DNA from: Hydrogenophaga sp.
Lineage (GTDB): Bacteria; Pseudomonadota; Gammaproteobacteria; Burkholderiales; Burkholderiaceae_C
Assembly (NCBI RefSeq): GCF_030373225.1
Contig: NZ_JAUCZG010000005.1
Span: 107,856-171,855, forward strand
DNA length: 64,000 bases
Direction of reading: 5' to 3'
The notes under the pieces are model-generated. The model had not been told where the DNA came from, did not search any database, and was given only the letters and a program-made list of their open reading frames with translations. The position numbers and the translations under genes were made by a program. Positions 35,228 through 44,298 of this stretch are shown here, one piece after another (the first letter of the stretch is position 1; the number at the start of each line of letters is the position of its first letter).

Positions 35228-36169
35228 TCAGCGCCGGTCGGTTTTCCGGGGCTTGTTGGCGCGCTCTTTCTTCTTGCTCTGGCGCTCTGCATCGGCCTGC
35301 TGGCCGGCCGCGAGCCACTGCAGGAACTGCCCGGGTGTCTCCAGCGTGATGCGCCCGAGCACGCCGCTGCGGAAGTCGGCGATCAACAGCTCGGCCGCCT
35401 TCTGCCAGTTGATGCTGCCGCCCGCACCGATGGCGCCGCGCTTGCGGGCAATGGCCGCCATCAGGTCTTCGTCGGGCAGGCTGGCCACGGTGTCCAGCGG
35501 CAGGCCAAGCTTGTACCGCGCCTCGAGCTGCGCGCCGTAGCTGGCCTTCAGTTTGGCGAGCAGTTCCAGTGCGACTTCCTGGTCGTCGTAGGCGTTGCGG
35601 CCCACGGCGCCGCTGGCCGCGAGGTTGTAGCCGCTCTCGGGCACCACGATGCGTGGCCACAGCATGCCGGGCGTGTCGAACAGGTAGAAATCGTCGGCCA
35701 GCGCGATGCGCTGTTCGGTCCGGGTGATGCCGGCCTCGTCACCGGTCTTGGCCGCGCGCTTGCCCATGAAGGTGTTGATCAGCGTGCTCTTGCCGACGTT
35801 GGGAATGCCGCAGATCAGCACCCGCATGGGCTTGACCATGCCACCGCGCAAGGGAGCGAGCTCGAAACACGAGGCGATGATGGCGCGCGCAGGCGCGGTG
35901 ACGCTGGCGTCCAGCGCAATGGCACGGGTGTTCGGCTGGGCGTTGTAGTGCGCCAGCCAGAGCGCGGTGCGTTCGGGGTCGGCCATGTCCTGTTTGTTGA
36001 CCACCTTGAGTGCAGGCCGCCCGGCCGTGAGTTCGGCCAGCAGCGGGTTGGCGCTCGACCCCGGCAGGCGCGCATCGAGCATCTCGATCACGACGTCGAT
36101 GTCCTTCACCCGTTCGGTGATGGCCTTGCGCGTGAGGTGCATGTGCCCGGGGAACCACTGGATGCTCAT
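35228..36169 (-). CDS. YlqF/RbgA-like ribosome biogenesis GTPase
   Basis: A circularly permuted GTPase of 313 residues. It begins MSIQWFPGHMHLTRKAI (the WFPGHM start of the family). The permuted order is visible: G4 KVVNKQDM near residue 57, then G1 ICGIPNVGKSTLIN near 120, and G3 LFDTPGMLWP near 165. EMLDARLPGSSANPLL is another family block. A basic Lys/Arg-rich tail (RQSKKKERANKPRKTDRR) suits rRNA binding. RbgA promotes 50S subunit assembly in Bacillus; the same role here is inferred. It is likely a single gene; a 133-bp spacer separates it from the divergent SRPBCC gene. Confidence 0.93.
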   Translation of the reverse strand: MSIQWFPGHMHLTRKAITERVKDIDVVIEMLDARLPGSSANPLLAELTAGRPALKVVNKQDMADPERTALWLAHYNAQPNTRAIALDASVTAPARAIIASCFELAPLRGGMVKPMRVLICGIPNVGKSTLINTFMGKRAAKTGDEAGITRTEQRIALADDFYLFDTPGMLWPRIVVPESGYNLAASGAVGRNAYDDQEVALELLAKLKASYGAQLEARYKLGLPLDTVASLPDEDLMAAIARKRGAIGAGGSINWQKAAELLIADFRSGVLGRITLETPGQFLQWLAAGQQADAERQSKKKERANKPRKTDRR

Positions 36170-36303
36170 GGGAGAAAGGACCGGAAAAGGGGGCCGAAAG
36201 AAGAAGGGGAACCGGGGATTGTGCCCGGGGTATTTCCCGGGGTGCGCGCCCGGGGGCCCTGCCTACAATGATTCGCCAACACAACCACCGCCCGAGGAGC
36301 CCC

Positions 36304-36774
36304 ATGGCCATCACCGTGAAAATCGATCTGGGATACGAATTCGACGTCAAGGCCAAGGCGGCCGAGGTGTTCGATGTGCTCTCCAACGTGCCCGAATCGG
36401 TCAGCCATTTCCCCAAGGTCGACAAGCTCACCGACCTGGGCGGCGGCGTTTACCAGTGGGAAATGGCGAAGGTCGGCACGGCGCAGGTGAACATCCAGAC
36501 CGTCTACGCCAGCAAATACACCAGCGACAAGGCGAAGGGCACGGTGAAATGGACACCGGTCAAGGGCATCGGCAACGCGCAGGTGGGCGGAAACTGGAAG
36601 ATCGTGGACAACAAGAAGTCCACCAACGTGACGCTGGGGATTCAGGGCGAGATCGAGGTGCCGCTGCCCGGCCTCATGAAGATGGTGGTGGCGCCGGTGG
36701 TCGAGGGCGAGTTCGAGAAACTCGTCGAAAAATACATCGACAACCTGGTCAAGCGCTTCGGCGGCGAGGCCTGA
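36304..36774 (+). CDS. SRPBCC family protein
   Basis: A 156-residue protein with the START/polyketide-cyclase-like fold. MAITVKIDLGYEFDVKAKAAEVFDVLSNVPESVSHFPKVDKLTDLGGGVYQWEMAKV is the first half of the SRPBCC domain, and GIQGEIEVPLPGLMKMVVAPVVEGEFEKLVEKYIDNLVKRFGGEA the C-terminal helix. GAGGAGCCC precedes the ATG at 36304, which I prefer to the track start at 36268. The cavity is hydrophobic by family expectation; no substrate can be named. It is convergent with gshA, 19 bp apart. Confidence 0.85.
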   Translation: MAITVKIDLGYEFDVKAKAAEVFDVLSNVPESVSHFPKVDKLTDLGGGVYQWEMAKVGTAQVNIQTVYASKYTSDKAKGTVKWTPVKGIGNAQVGGNWKIVDNKKSTNVTLGIQGEIEVPLPGLMKMVVAPVVEGEFEKLVEKYIDNLVKRFGGEA

Positions 36775-36793
36775 AGATCGCCTGCGAGCGCGC

Positions 36794-38353
36794 TCAGGCC
36801 GCGACCGCCGTCGACTGCAGCTGCGGGCGGCCGAGCCGGGCCGGCGACACATATTCCTGCCGGTAGATCTCGAACGGCATCGTGTCGGCCGCCTCGATGG
36901 CGCGCTGGTCTTCGATCGATTTCGCCGCCATGGCCTCAAAACGGGCCTGCTGCTTGCTGCTCCAGTCCAGCGAGAGCAGATGCTGGTGCGTGACCATTGA
37001 CTGGGCCCGCGCAAAACCCACAAACGAATCGCCATGGTGGTCGTGCATGGCCTGCAGCACGCGTGCCGATGGCAGCAAGCCGGGCAACTTGAGCTGGGCC
37101 GTGGCCTGCTGCACCGCGCTGGTGTGCTCGGTGCCGCCCTGCGCCTCGTCGAGCGATGCGGCGATCGGCAGCAGTTCGGCCAGTATCTCGTCGGCCCATT
37201 GCACCAGCGGCACGGCCTGACCGCCGCGCATGAGGTTCAGGCCCGGCTCGCGGCCGCGAGCGGCCGTGAGGTGCTGGTTGTGGGCGAGTTCGCGGATCTC
37301 GGCCGGCGTGTCGGGCGGGCTGTCTGAGAGCAGGCAATGCAACAGGAACACATCGAGAAAACGCAGCGTGGCCGCGCCGATGCCGATGGGCTCGAACGGG
37401 TTGAGGTCGAGCAGGCGCACCTCGATGTACTCCACGCCGCGCTCGCGCAGCGCGTGCAGCGGGCGCTCGCCGGGGTAGATCACGCGCTTGGGCCGGATGG
37501 TGCCGTAGAACTCGTTCTCGATCTGCAGCAGCGTGGTGGCGAGCTGGTTGTAGTCACCGCCCGGATTGCGGATGCCCAGGGCCTCGTAGGCCGGCCACGG
37601 CCGGGTCAGCGCGTCGTGCAGCGAGGCGGCGTAGCCCTCCAGGCCGTTGTAGCTCACGGCGAGCGTGGCCTGGGCCTCGCTCTGGTAACCCAGGCGCCCC
37701 ATGCGCAGCGAGGTGCCGTGCGGCATGTACAGCGTGCCGGTGCTGCCCAGCTTCTGCAGTTCGTGTTCGCGGCCTTCGACGAAGGTCGAGCACACCGCCG
37801 GCGACGCACCGAACAGCGTGAGCAGCAGGAAGGCGTGGCGGCGGAAGTTGCGGATGGTGGCGAAGTACTCGTCGCTGGTCACGCCCGGCAGCGACCAGTT
37901 GTAGTGGATGCCCGAGATGGTCTGCATGCGACGGCCGTAGCGGTGACCCAGGCCCATGCGGTAGACGCTCTTGGCGCGACCGACATTGGACGAGCCGTAG
38001 CGGCCCAGCGGAATGGTCTCGTCGGTGGGCAGGCCGCACGGCATGCTCGAGGCCCACATCATTTCGTTGCCCAGGGCGCGCAGGCTGCGCACCGTGTACT
38101 GGTGCACCTCGGTCAGCTCGGCCAGGCAGGACTCCACCGATGGGTGCACGCCGGTGATGAGCTCGAGCTGCGACTCGCTGTAGTCGGTGGTGATGTTCGG
38201 ATGGGTCAGCGCACTGCCCAGGGCGGCGGGGTGCGGCGTGAGGGCCAGCTTGCCATCGGGCTGGGAGCGCAGGCTCTCTTTTTCAAGGCCGCGGCGCATG
38301 CCGCGCATGCGCTCACCCGAAAGAGCGTCCAGCCGGTGATTGAGAGAGGTCAT
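36794..38353 (-). CDS. gshA: glutamate-cysteine ligase GshA
   Basis: Catalyses the first step of glutathione synthesis, joining L-glutamate and L-cysteine with ATP in the cytoplasm. At 519 residues it is the proteobacterial GshA type. Motifs include MRRGLEKESLRSQPDG (with the catalytic Glu), TDYSESQLELITGVH, HYNWSLP, and LRMGRLGYQSEAQ. The block YPGERPLHALRERGVEYIEVRLLDLNPFEPIGI is a very conserved substrate-binding region. It stands alone; gshB is not in the window. The long antisense frame through it (37337..40240) is a shadow. Confidence 0.96.
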   Translation of the reverse strand: MTSLNHRLDALSGERMRGMRRGLEKESLRSQPDGKLALTPHPAALGSALTHPNITTDYSESQLELITGVHPSVESCLAELTEVHQYTVRSLRALGNEMMWASSMPCGLPTDETIPLGRYGSSNVGRAKSVYRMGLGHRYGRRMQTISGIHYNWSLPGVTSDEYFATIRNFRRHAFLLLTLFGASPAVCSTFVEGREHELQKLGSTGTLYMPHGTSLRMGRLGYQSEAQATLAVSYNGLEGYAASLHDALTRPWPAYEALGIRNPGGDYNQLATTLLQIENEFYGTIRPKRVIYPGERPLHALRERGVEYIEVRLLDLNPFEPIGIGAATLRFLDVFLLHCLLSDSPPDTPAEIRELAHNQHLTAARGREPGLNLMRGGQAVPLVQWADEILAELLPIAASLDEAQGGTEHTSAVQQATAQLKLPGLLPSARVLQAMHDHHGDSFVGFARAQSMVTHQHLLSLDWSSKQQARFEAMAAKSIEDQRAIEAADTMPFEIYRQEYVSPARLGRPQLQSTAVAA

Positions 38354-38386
38354 ACAGGGGTCGTGTTGCAGGTCCGGGGGCGGAAG

Positions 38387-39388
38387 TTAACACGCCTGCG
38401 TCATTTCTGCTGGCGCCACCGGGTTGGGCTCTGTGGTAGGCGGGCACGGGCCTTGCGCCCGGCGCAGCCAGGCGTCGATGTGCGCAGGCTCGTTGAACAC
38501 ACGCAGCTCGTCGCAGGCCTGCTGCGCCTCGGGATACCGTTTTCGCAGGTAATTGAGCCACTGCTTGAGCCGTCCCGCGCGGTGGCGCCGCTCCACCCGC
38601 GCGCTGACCTGTTGCCAGAACAGCTGCAGCAGCGGCGGCAATGCCGCCCACGGCACGTCACCCAGCCCCTTGATGGCCAGCGCCAGGCCGGGGTCGGTCA
38701 CCATGCCGCGACCGATCATGAGGTGTTCGCAGCCGGTCACCTCGCGGCAGCGCCGCGCATCGGCCACGGTCCAGATCTCGCCATTGGCAATCACCGGCAG
38801 GCGCAGGTGTGCTGGCAGCGACTGGCGCACCTCGGCGAGCCGGTCCCAGTAGGCCGGGGGCCGGTAGCCGTGGGCCTTGGTGCGGGCGTGGATCACCAGT
38901 TCGTCGGCACCGGCTTCTGCGATCGCATGGGCGCAGTCTTCGGCGCGCGCGTCGTCGTTGAAGCCCAGGCGCATCTTGGCCGACACGGGCACGTGCGCCG
39001 GCACGGCGCGGCGCACCGCCGCCACGATGCGGCCGATGAGTTCGGGCTCGTCGAGCAGCACGGCGCCGCCGCGGCTCTGGTTGACGGTTTTGGCGGGACA
39101 GCCGAAGTTCAGGTCGATGCCGTGCGGGCCCAGCCCGGCCAGGCGCGCGGCATTCTCGGCCAGGCAGCCCGGGTCGGAGCCGAGCAGCTGGGCACGCACC
39201 GGCACACCCGCGCGGGTGCGACCGCCGTTGAGCAGTTCAGGCACCACGCGCACAAACACACGCTCGGGCAGCAGCATGTCGGTGACGCGGATGAACTCGC
39301 TCACGCAGCGGTCGATGCCACCGGTGCGGGTAAGCACATCACGCAGGGTGGCATCGAGCAGACCTTCCATGGGGGCGAGCAACAGCAT
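38387..39388 (-). CDS. dusC: tRNA-dihydrouridine(16) synthase DusC
   Basis: An FMN enzyme reducing uridine-16 in the tRNA D-loop. From ATG 39388 it has 333 residues, starting MLLLAPMEGLLDATLRDVLTRTGG, which aligns to the E. coli DusC start. An ATG 36 bases upstream (39424, MKPIVQAKDNTP) is also possible; the track ORF extends far further into shadow. FGCPAKTVNQSRGGAVLL holds the catalytic Cys, and AKMRLGFNDD and VIHARTKAHGYRPPAYWD are FMN/tRNA-binding blocks. MIGRGMVTDPGLA contacts the FMN phosphate. The C-terminal QWLNYLRKRYPEA helix matches DusC. It follows gshA's start region on the same strand but upstream of it. Confidence 0.93.
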   Translation of the reverse strand: MLLLAPMEGLLDATLRDVLTRTGGIDRCVSEFIRVTDMLLPERVFVRVVPELLNGGRTRAGVPVRAQLLGSDPGCLAENAARLAGLGPHGIDLNFGCPAKTVNQSRGGAVLLDEPELIGRIVAAVRRAVPAHVPVSAKMRLGFNDDARAEDCAHAIAEAGADELVIHARTKAHGYRPPAYWDRLAEVRQSLPAHLRLPVIANGEIWTVADARRCREVTGCEHLMIGRGMVTDPGLALAIKGLGDVPWAALPPLLQLFWQQVSARVERRHRAGRLKQWLNYLRKRYPEAQQACDELRVFNEPAHIDAWLRRAQGPCPPTTEPNPVAPAEMTQAC

Positions 39389-39592
39389 GGGGGTATTGTC
39401 CTTTGCCTGGACAATCGGTTTCATGGCTTGCTTGCTTTCTCCGGCTGGTCCGGTCATCGGCGACCGGGCGGAACGCCTCCGCGAATGTCCCCCGGGTCGG
39501 CTGCGCCGCTCCTCCTCCTTTATTTCGCTGCGGCGTTCCACCCGATCACCGATGACCTCGTTGGCGTGCGTCCGCGAGCCCGCGAGGTCGGC

Positions 39593-40240
39593 GTGAGCAA
39601 TGTCTCCCTCATCCACGAGGACGAACAACTCATCGTCCTCAACAAACCTGAAGGCTTGCTGGCGGTACCCGGCAAAGGCCCCGACAAACAGGATTGCCTG
39701 AGCGCCAGGGTTCAGGCCAGATGGCCCGACGCCCTCGTGGTGCACCGGCTCGACATGGCCACCTCCGGCCTTGTGGTCATGGCACGCGGCCTCGAAGCGC
39801 AACGCGCGCTGAGCCTGGCGTTCGAAGAGCGCCGCGTGCACAAGCGCTACACCGCCGTGGTGGCCGGTCAACTGACCAACCCCCAGGCCGACAACGGCTG
39901 GAACAGCATCGACCTGCCGCTCATGGCCGACTGGCCCAGGCGACCCCTGCAAAAAGTGGATCGTGTGCAAGGCAAGCCCAGCCTCACCCGCTGGCGCATC
40001 TCGGCCCAACCATCGACCGCCGGCACCACCCGCCTCGAGCTCGAACCGGTGACGGGCCGCACCCACCAGTTGCGCGTGCACCTGCAAGCCCTTGGGCACC
40101 CGGTGGTGGGCGATGCGTTGTACGCTGCGCCCGACACACCGGCCACGGCTGCCCGCCTGCTGCTGCACGCGCACTGGCTCTTGTTTCCCCATCCGCTCCA
40201 TGGCCAGGCCATGGAATTCCACAGCCCCTGCCCGTTCTGA
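39593..40240 (+). CDS. RluA-family pseudouridine synthase
   Basis: A 215-residue synthase of the RluA family without an S4 domain. It begins at GTG 39593 (MSNVSLIHEDEQLIVLNKPEGLLAVPGKG) with GAGG upstream. The catalytic Asp is in LVVHRLDMATSGLVVMAR near residue 54. VTGRTHQLRVHLQALGHPVVGDALYA is the conserved RTHQLR block. The length and LAVPGKG suit RluA-like enzymes that act on tRNA or 23S rRNA, but the site cannot be told. The track ORF (37337..40240) adds 752 shadow residues antisense to gshA and dusC. The next gene (SDR) starts eight bases after the stop. Confidence 0.92.
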   Translation: MSNVSLIHEDEQLIVLNKPEGLLAVPGKGPDKQDCLSARVQARWPDALVVHRLDMATSGLVVMARGLEAQRALSLAFEERRVHKRYTAVVAGQLTNPQADNGWNSIDLPLMADWPRRPLQKVDRVQGKPSLTRWRISAQPSTAGTTRLELEPVTGRTHQLRVHLQALGHPVVGDALYAAPDTPATAARLLLHAHWLLFPHPLHGQAMEFHSPCPF

Positions 40241-40247
40241 AACCACC

Positions 40248-41021
40248 ATGACGCAACAACACCTCACCATCCTCACCGGCGCCTCGCGGGGCATGGGCCT
40301 GGCCATGGCGCGCCAGCTGCTCGGTCCTGATCGGCACCTGCTGTGCATCTCGCGCCAGGTGAACGGCGAACTGACCACCGAAGCGCAAGCGCTCGGGGCC
40401 CCGCTCACGCAGTGGTCGCAAGACCTCGCCGACAGCACCGGTGCGGCGAACCGGCTGCAGGCCTTTCTGCAGAGCCAGCCCGCCAGCCACTGGAGCGGCG
40501 CCACGCTGATCAACAACGCCGGCGTGATCCCGCGCATCGGACCGCTGGACCAGTGCCCGCCCGAGGACCTGGCGAACGCCCTTCGCGTGGGTCTGGAAGC
40601 CCCCATGCAGCTCACCGCCGCCTTCCTGCGCGCCACCAACGGCTGGGTGCAAGCGGGCTGGCGCGGGCCGCGCAAGGTGCTGAACATCTCTTCGGGCCTG
40701 GGCCGCAGCGCCATGGCGGCGCAGGCACCGTATTGCGCCGCCAAAGCCGGCATGGACCATTTCACCCGCTGCAGCGCGCTCGACGAAGCGCAACGCGAGC
40801 ACGGCGCGCGCCTGGTCTCGCTGGCGCCCGGCGTGATCGACACCGACATGCAGGTGCAGTTGCGCGCGGGTGATCCGGCCGCGTTTCCCGACCGGGGCCG
40901 CTTCGTGGAACTCCAGCGCCAGGGTCAGCTCACACCGCCTGGCGAGGCCGCAGCCCGTGTGCTCGCCTGGCTTGAACGCGCCGATTTCGGCGACCAACCC
41001 GTGGCCGACGTGCGCGGCTGA
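40248..41021 (+). CDS. short-chain dehydrogenase/reductase
   Basis: A 257-residue SDR. Cofactor motif TILTGASRGMGLAMARQL is near residue 7, NNAGV near 90, and the active-site Ser-Tyr-Lys lie in VLNISSGLGRSAMAAQAPYCAAKAGMDHF near 140-160. SLAPGVIDTDMQ is the usual C-terminal PG motif. NADP preference is suggested by the basic residue after TGAS (SRG, ISRQ). It may act on a small carbonyl compound, perhaps a pteridine or sugar; the substrate is unknown. It is tightly spaced with the RluA-family gene, and the histidine phosphatase follows, so the three may be one unit. Confidence 0.9.
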   Translation: MTQQHLTILTGASRGMGLAMARQLLGPDRHLLCISRQVNGELTTEAQALGAPLTQWSQDLADSTGAANRLQAFLQSQPASHWSGATLINNAGVIPRIGPLDQCPPEDLANALRVGLEAPMQLTAAFLRATNGWVQAGWRGPRKVLNISSGLGRSAMAAQAPYCAAKAGMDHFTRCSALDEAQREHGARLVSLAPGVIDTDMQVQLRAGDPAAFPDRGRFVELQRQGQLTPPGEAAARVLAWLERADFGDQPVADVRG

Positions 41022-41036
41022 AACCCCTTGAACGCC

Positions 41037-41633
41037 ATGCAGAAACCCTTCTGGAACCGACGCGAATTCACCATCGCCGGCGCTGCGGCCATCGGCACCG
41101 CCGCCCTGCCCGCGCGCGCCCAGGCCCCGGGCTTCTGGACCCTGCTGCGCGAAGGCGGCTGTGTGGTGCTGATGCGCCATGCGCTGACCGAGCCCGGCAT
41201 CGGCGATCCGCCGAACTTCAAGCTGGGTGAATGCGGCACACAGCGCAACCTGAGCGAGGCCGGACGCCAACAGGCACGGCGCGTGGGTGCTGCATTCACG
41301 CGAGAGCGCGTGAAGCTCGACGAGGTGCGCTCCAGCGCCTGGTGCCGTTGTGTCGACACCGCCATGCTCGCCTTTGGCCAGAACACCGTGTGGACGCCAC
41401 TCAACTCCTTTTTCGGCAGCAGCGGTGGGCCTGACCAGAGCAACGATGTGCTGCGCAGCGTGCAGGGCTGGATGGCACCGCGCAACCTGATGCTGGTGAC
41501 CCACCAGGTGAACGTGACCGCGCTGACCGGCGAGTACCTGAGCATGGGCGAGATCCTCGTCACGCGTGCGGCGCCTGCGTCCGGCGGCAGCGTTCCGGCC
41601 CGCCTGCGCGTGCTTTCCCGCCAGACCTTCTGA
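41037..41633 (+). CDS. exported histidine phosphatase family protein, Tat-like signal
   Basis: A 198-residue histidine phosphatase (phosphoglycerate mutase-like) with a twin-arginine signal: MQKPFWNRREFTIAGAAAIGTAALPARAQA. The nucleophilic His is in VVLMRHALTEPG (RHG box variant RHA), the second Arg lies in EVRSSAWCRCVDTAMLAF, and the C-terminal His in LVTHQVNVTALTG. So it is a probable periplasmic phosphatase. ATG 41037 is preferred; TTG 41028 (track) adds three residues. It follows the SDR gene after 15 bp. Confidence 0.85.
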   Translation: MQKPFWNRREFTIAGAAAIGTAALPARAQAPGFWTLLREGGCVVLMRHALTEPGIGDPPNFKLGECGTQRNLSEAGRQQARRVGAAFTRERVKLDEVRSSAWCRCVDTAMLAFGQNTVWTPLNSFFGSSGGPDQSNDVLRSVQGWMAPRNLMLVTHQVNVTALTGEYLSMGEILVTRAAPASGGSVPARLRVLSRQTF

Positions 41634-41700
41634 CGCAGATCAAGTTGGGTGTGGGTGCCGGGGCTACGATATCGGCTGCCCAAAACACCAGGAGACCCCC

Positions 41701-42885
41701 ATGAGCAGAGAAGTCGTCATCGTCAGCGCCGTGCGCACCGCCATTGGCACCTTCGGCGGAAGCCTGAAGGATCAGCCACCGATCGAACTCGGCGCACTGG
41801 TCGTGCGCGAATCCCTCGCCCGCGCCGGCGTGGACGGCAAGGATGTGGGTCATGTGGTGTTCGGCCACGTGGTGAACACCGAACCCAAAGACATGTACCT
41901 CTCGCGGGTGGCTGCCATCAACGGCGGCTGCGCCGAGGGCACGCCCGCCTTCAACGTCAACCGCCTGTGCGGCTCGGGCCTGCAGGCCATCGTCTCGGCC
42001 TCGCAGAGCATCCTGCTGGGCGACACCGACGTGGCCATCGGCGGCGGCGCGGAGAACATGAGCCGTGCCCCGTTTGCCAGCCTGAACATGCGCTGGGGCG
42101 CCCGCATGGGTGACACCAAGATGGTCGACATGATGGTCGGCGCGCTGCACGACCCCTTCCACACCATCCACATGGGCGTGACGGCGGAGAACATCGCCGC
42201 CAAGTGGGGCATCAGCCGCGACGACCAGGACCGGCTCGCGGTGGAAAGCCACAACCGCGCACAGCGCGCCACCGAAGAAGGCCGCTTCAAGGACCAGATC
42301 GTGCCGGTGGTGCTCAAGAGCCGCAAGGGCGACGTGTCGTGGGCGACCGATGAACACTTCCGCCCCGACTGCACGCTGGAAGACCTCGCCAAACTCAAGC
42401 CGGTGTTCCTGAAAGAAAACGGGACCGTGACCGCCGGCAACGCCTCGGGCCTCAACGATGCCGCCGCGGCCGTGGTCCTGATGGAAGCGGGTGCAGCGAA
42501 GGCGCGTGGCGCAAAGCCGCTGGCGCGCCTGGTGGCCTACGCACATGCCGGCGTGGACCCGAAATACATGGGCATCGGCCCGGTGCCGGCCACGAAGATC
42601 GCGCTGGAGAAAGCCGGACTGACGGTGAACGACCTCGACGTGATCGAGGCCAACGAGGCCTTCGCTGCCCAGGCCTGCGCCGTCACGCGCGACCTCGGCC
42701 TGGACCCGGCCAAGGTCAACCCCAACGGTTCGGGCATCTCGCTGGGCCACCCCATCGGCGCCACCGGCGCACTGATCACGGTGAAAGCCATTCACGAACT
42801 GCACCGGGTTCAGGGTCGCTACGCGCTGGTGACGATGTGCATTGGTGGTGGCCAGGGGATTGCCGCGATCTTCGAGCGGATCTGA
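41701..42885 (+). CDS. acetyl-CoA C-acyltransferase (thiolase, BktB-like)
   Basis: A 394-residue type II thiolase, condensing or cleaving acyl-CoA in beta-oxidation or polyhydroxyalkanoate synthesis. Catalytic residues are visible: Cys in NRLCGSGLQAIVSASQ near 90, His in SGISLGHPIGATGALI near 350, and Cys in VTMCIGGGQGIAAIFE near 380. EVVIVSAVRTAIGTFGGSL is the standard N-terminus. The sequence resembles the BktB/PhaA betaproteobacterial group, but the exact chain-length preference cannot be told. CCAGGAGACCCCC precedes the ATG. It stands alone, as neither phaB nor fadB is nearby. Confidence 0.94.
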   Translation: MSREVVIVSAVRTAIGTFGGSLKDQPPIELGALVVRESLARAGVDGKDVGHVVFGHVVNTEPKDMYLSRVAAINGGCAEGTPAFNVNRLCGSGLQAIVSASQSILLGDTDVAIGGGAENMSRAPFASLNMRWGARMGDTKMVDMMVGALHDPFHTIHMGVTAENIAAKWGISRDDQDRLAVESHNRAQRATEEGRFKDQIVPVVLKSRKGDVSWATDEHFRPDCTLEDLAKLKPVFLKENGTVTAGNASGLNDAAAAVVLMEAGAAKARGAKPLARLVAYAHAGVDPKYMGIGPVPATKIALEKAGLTVNDLDVIEANEAFAAQACAVTRDLGLDPAKVNPNGSGISLGHPIGATGALITVKAIHELHRVQGRYALVTMCIGGGQGIAAIFERI

Positions 42886-42900
42886 AGACCGGGCGGCAGA

Positions 42901-44298
42901 ATGACTGCCATGCCCGAACACGCCCCTGCTCGACACAGCCCTTGGGCGCCCGCCCTCGCCGAGCTCGAACGCGGCCTGCTGCAGCGCGACGTGGCCGCAC
43001 GCGCCCTGTTGCTGGCCGCGCTGGCCGGTGAACACGTGCTGCTGCTCGGCCCGCCGGGCACGGCCAAGAGCGAGCTGGCGCGCCGGCTGCAGCGGCTGCT
43101 GCCCGGCGCGCACTACTTCGAGCGCCTGCTCACGCGCTTCACCGTGCCCGAGGAACTGTTCGGCCCGCTCTCGCTGCGCGCCCTCGAAGACGACCGCTAC
43201 GAGCGTCTGACCGAAGGCTACCTGCCCGGCGCCGAAGTGGCTTTTCTCGACGAGGTGTTCAAGGCCAACTCGGCCATCCTCAACACCTTGCTCGGTCTGC
43301 TGCACGAGCGCCAGTTCGACAACGGCAGCCAGCGCCTGCCGGTGCCGCTGGTGTGCCTGGTGGGTGCCAGCAACGAACAGCCGCAGGACGACAGCCTGCT
43401 CGCCTTTCACGACCGCTTCCTGCTGCGCGTGCCGGTGCAGCCCGTCGACGACGCCCACTTTGCGGCGCTGCTGCAAACCAGCGTGACAGCCCCCGCCGCC
43501 GCACCGCCCGAGGCGCTGATCGATCGCGCGCGGCTTGATGCACTGCGCGCCCAGGCGCCCCGCACCGTGGTCGGCGAGACCGTGCTGGCGCTGCTGCTGC
43601 AGGCGCGCCAGCACGCCCGGCAAACCGGGCAGACCGTGTCCGACCGGCGCTGGCGCCAGTGGGTGGCCTTGCTGCAACTGCAGGCCGCCAGCCGGGGCGC
43701 CTGCGAGGTGGACGGGTGGGACCTGTGGTTGCTCCCCTTTGTGCTCGCCAGCGACACGTCGCACGTGACGGGCTGGACCGACTTCTTCTTGCACCGTGTC
43801 GCGCTCACCGGACCGCTGCCCCTGGACGGCCTGGAGCGCGCGGTGACGGCGTTCGAGCAGCAGCTCGACATCGAGCGGCGAGCGCCGGCCGACGCGCAGG
43901 ACGACAGCGCGGGCAAGGTCGCGCTGGCCCGGTCGATCGCCGGACCCGGTGCCGGTGAGAGCGAGATGGTGCGCATCACCAGCGAGCGCGCGCAGCGGCG
44001 CTACAGCCCGGTGCACATCGAGGCCCGCGTGGCGCAGACCGACGAATTGCTCGCGCGCCTGGTCGAACTTCACAACGAACTGACCACCACCGCGGCGAGC
44101 GTGTTGGGCGCCGCACGCGCACACGACTGGCTGCCTGCGTCGTGGCTGGCACAGATCGAGGCGGTGCACCTGGGCCGCTGCGCCGGTGTCGCGTCGCTGC
44201 TGACACAGCTCCAGACCACGCGCAACGGCTTTGCATGCCTGCCGGTGGATGCAACGAAGGTGGATCGCCCTGCGCCGGTGTCGTGGGAAACCCCGTGA
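42901..44298 (+). CDS. MoxR-family AAA+ ATPase (RavA-like)
   Basis: A 465-residue AAA+ ATPase. Walker A is LLLGPPGTAKSELAR near residue 46, Walker B VAFLDEVFKANSAILNTLL near 110, sensor 1 in LVGASNEQPQ, and Arg finger region near DRFLLRV. Its C-terminal extension of about 200 residues is like that of RavA. In E. coli RavA works with the VWA protein ViaA on respiratory chain and envelope stress functions; the same pairing here is inferred from the following VWA gene. The TGA stop overlaps a GTG start as GTGA, and the REP cluster begins right after. ATG 42901 follows the thiolase stop by 15 bp. Confidence 0.92.
   Translation: MTAMPEHAPARHSPWAPALAELERGLLQRDVAARALLLAALAGEHVLLLGPPGTAKSELARRLQRLLPGAHYFERLLTRFTVPEELFGPLSLRALEDDRYERLTEGYLPGAEVAFLDEVFKANSAILNTLLGLLHERQFDNGSQRLPVPLVCLVGASNEQPQDDSLLAFHDRFLLRVPVQPVDDAHFAALLQTSVTAPAAAPPEALIDRARLDALRAQAPRTVVGETVLALLLQARQHARQTGQTVSDRRWRQWVALLQLQAASRGACEVDGWDLWLLPFVLASDTSHVTGWTDFFLHRVALTGPLPLDGLERAVTAFEQQLDIERRAPADAQDDSAGKVALARSIAGPGAGESEMVRITSERAQRRYSPVHIEARVAQTDELLARLVELHNELTTTAASVLGAARAHDWLPASWLAQIEAVHLGRCAGVASLLTQLQTTRNGFACLPVDATKVDRPAPVSWETP

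Noticed and set aside
37337-39592. Long plus-strand frame antisense to gshA and dusC (part of the 967-aa ORF)
   Set aside because: His/Gln/Arg/Val-rich composition of a shadow; the real RluA-family gene begins at GTG 39593. High GC makes long antisense frames common.
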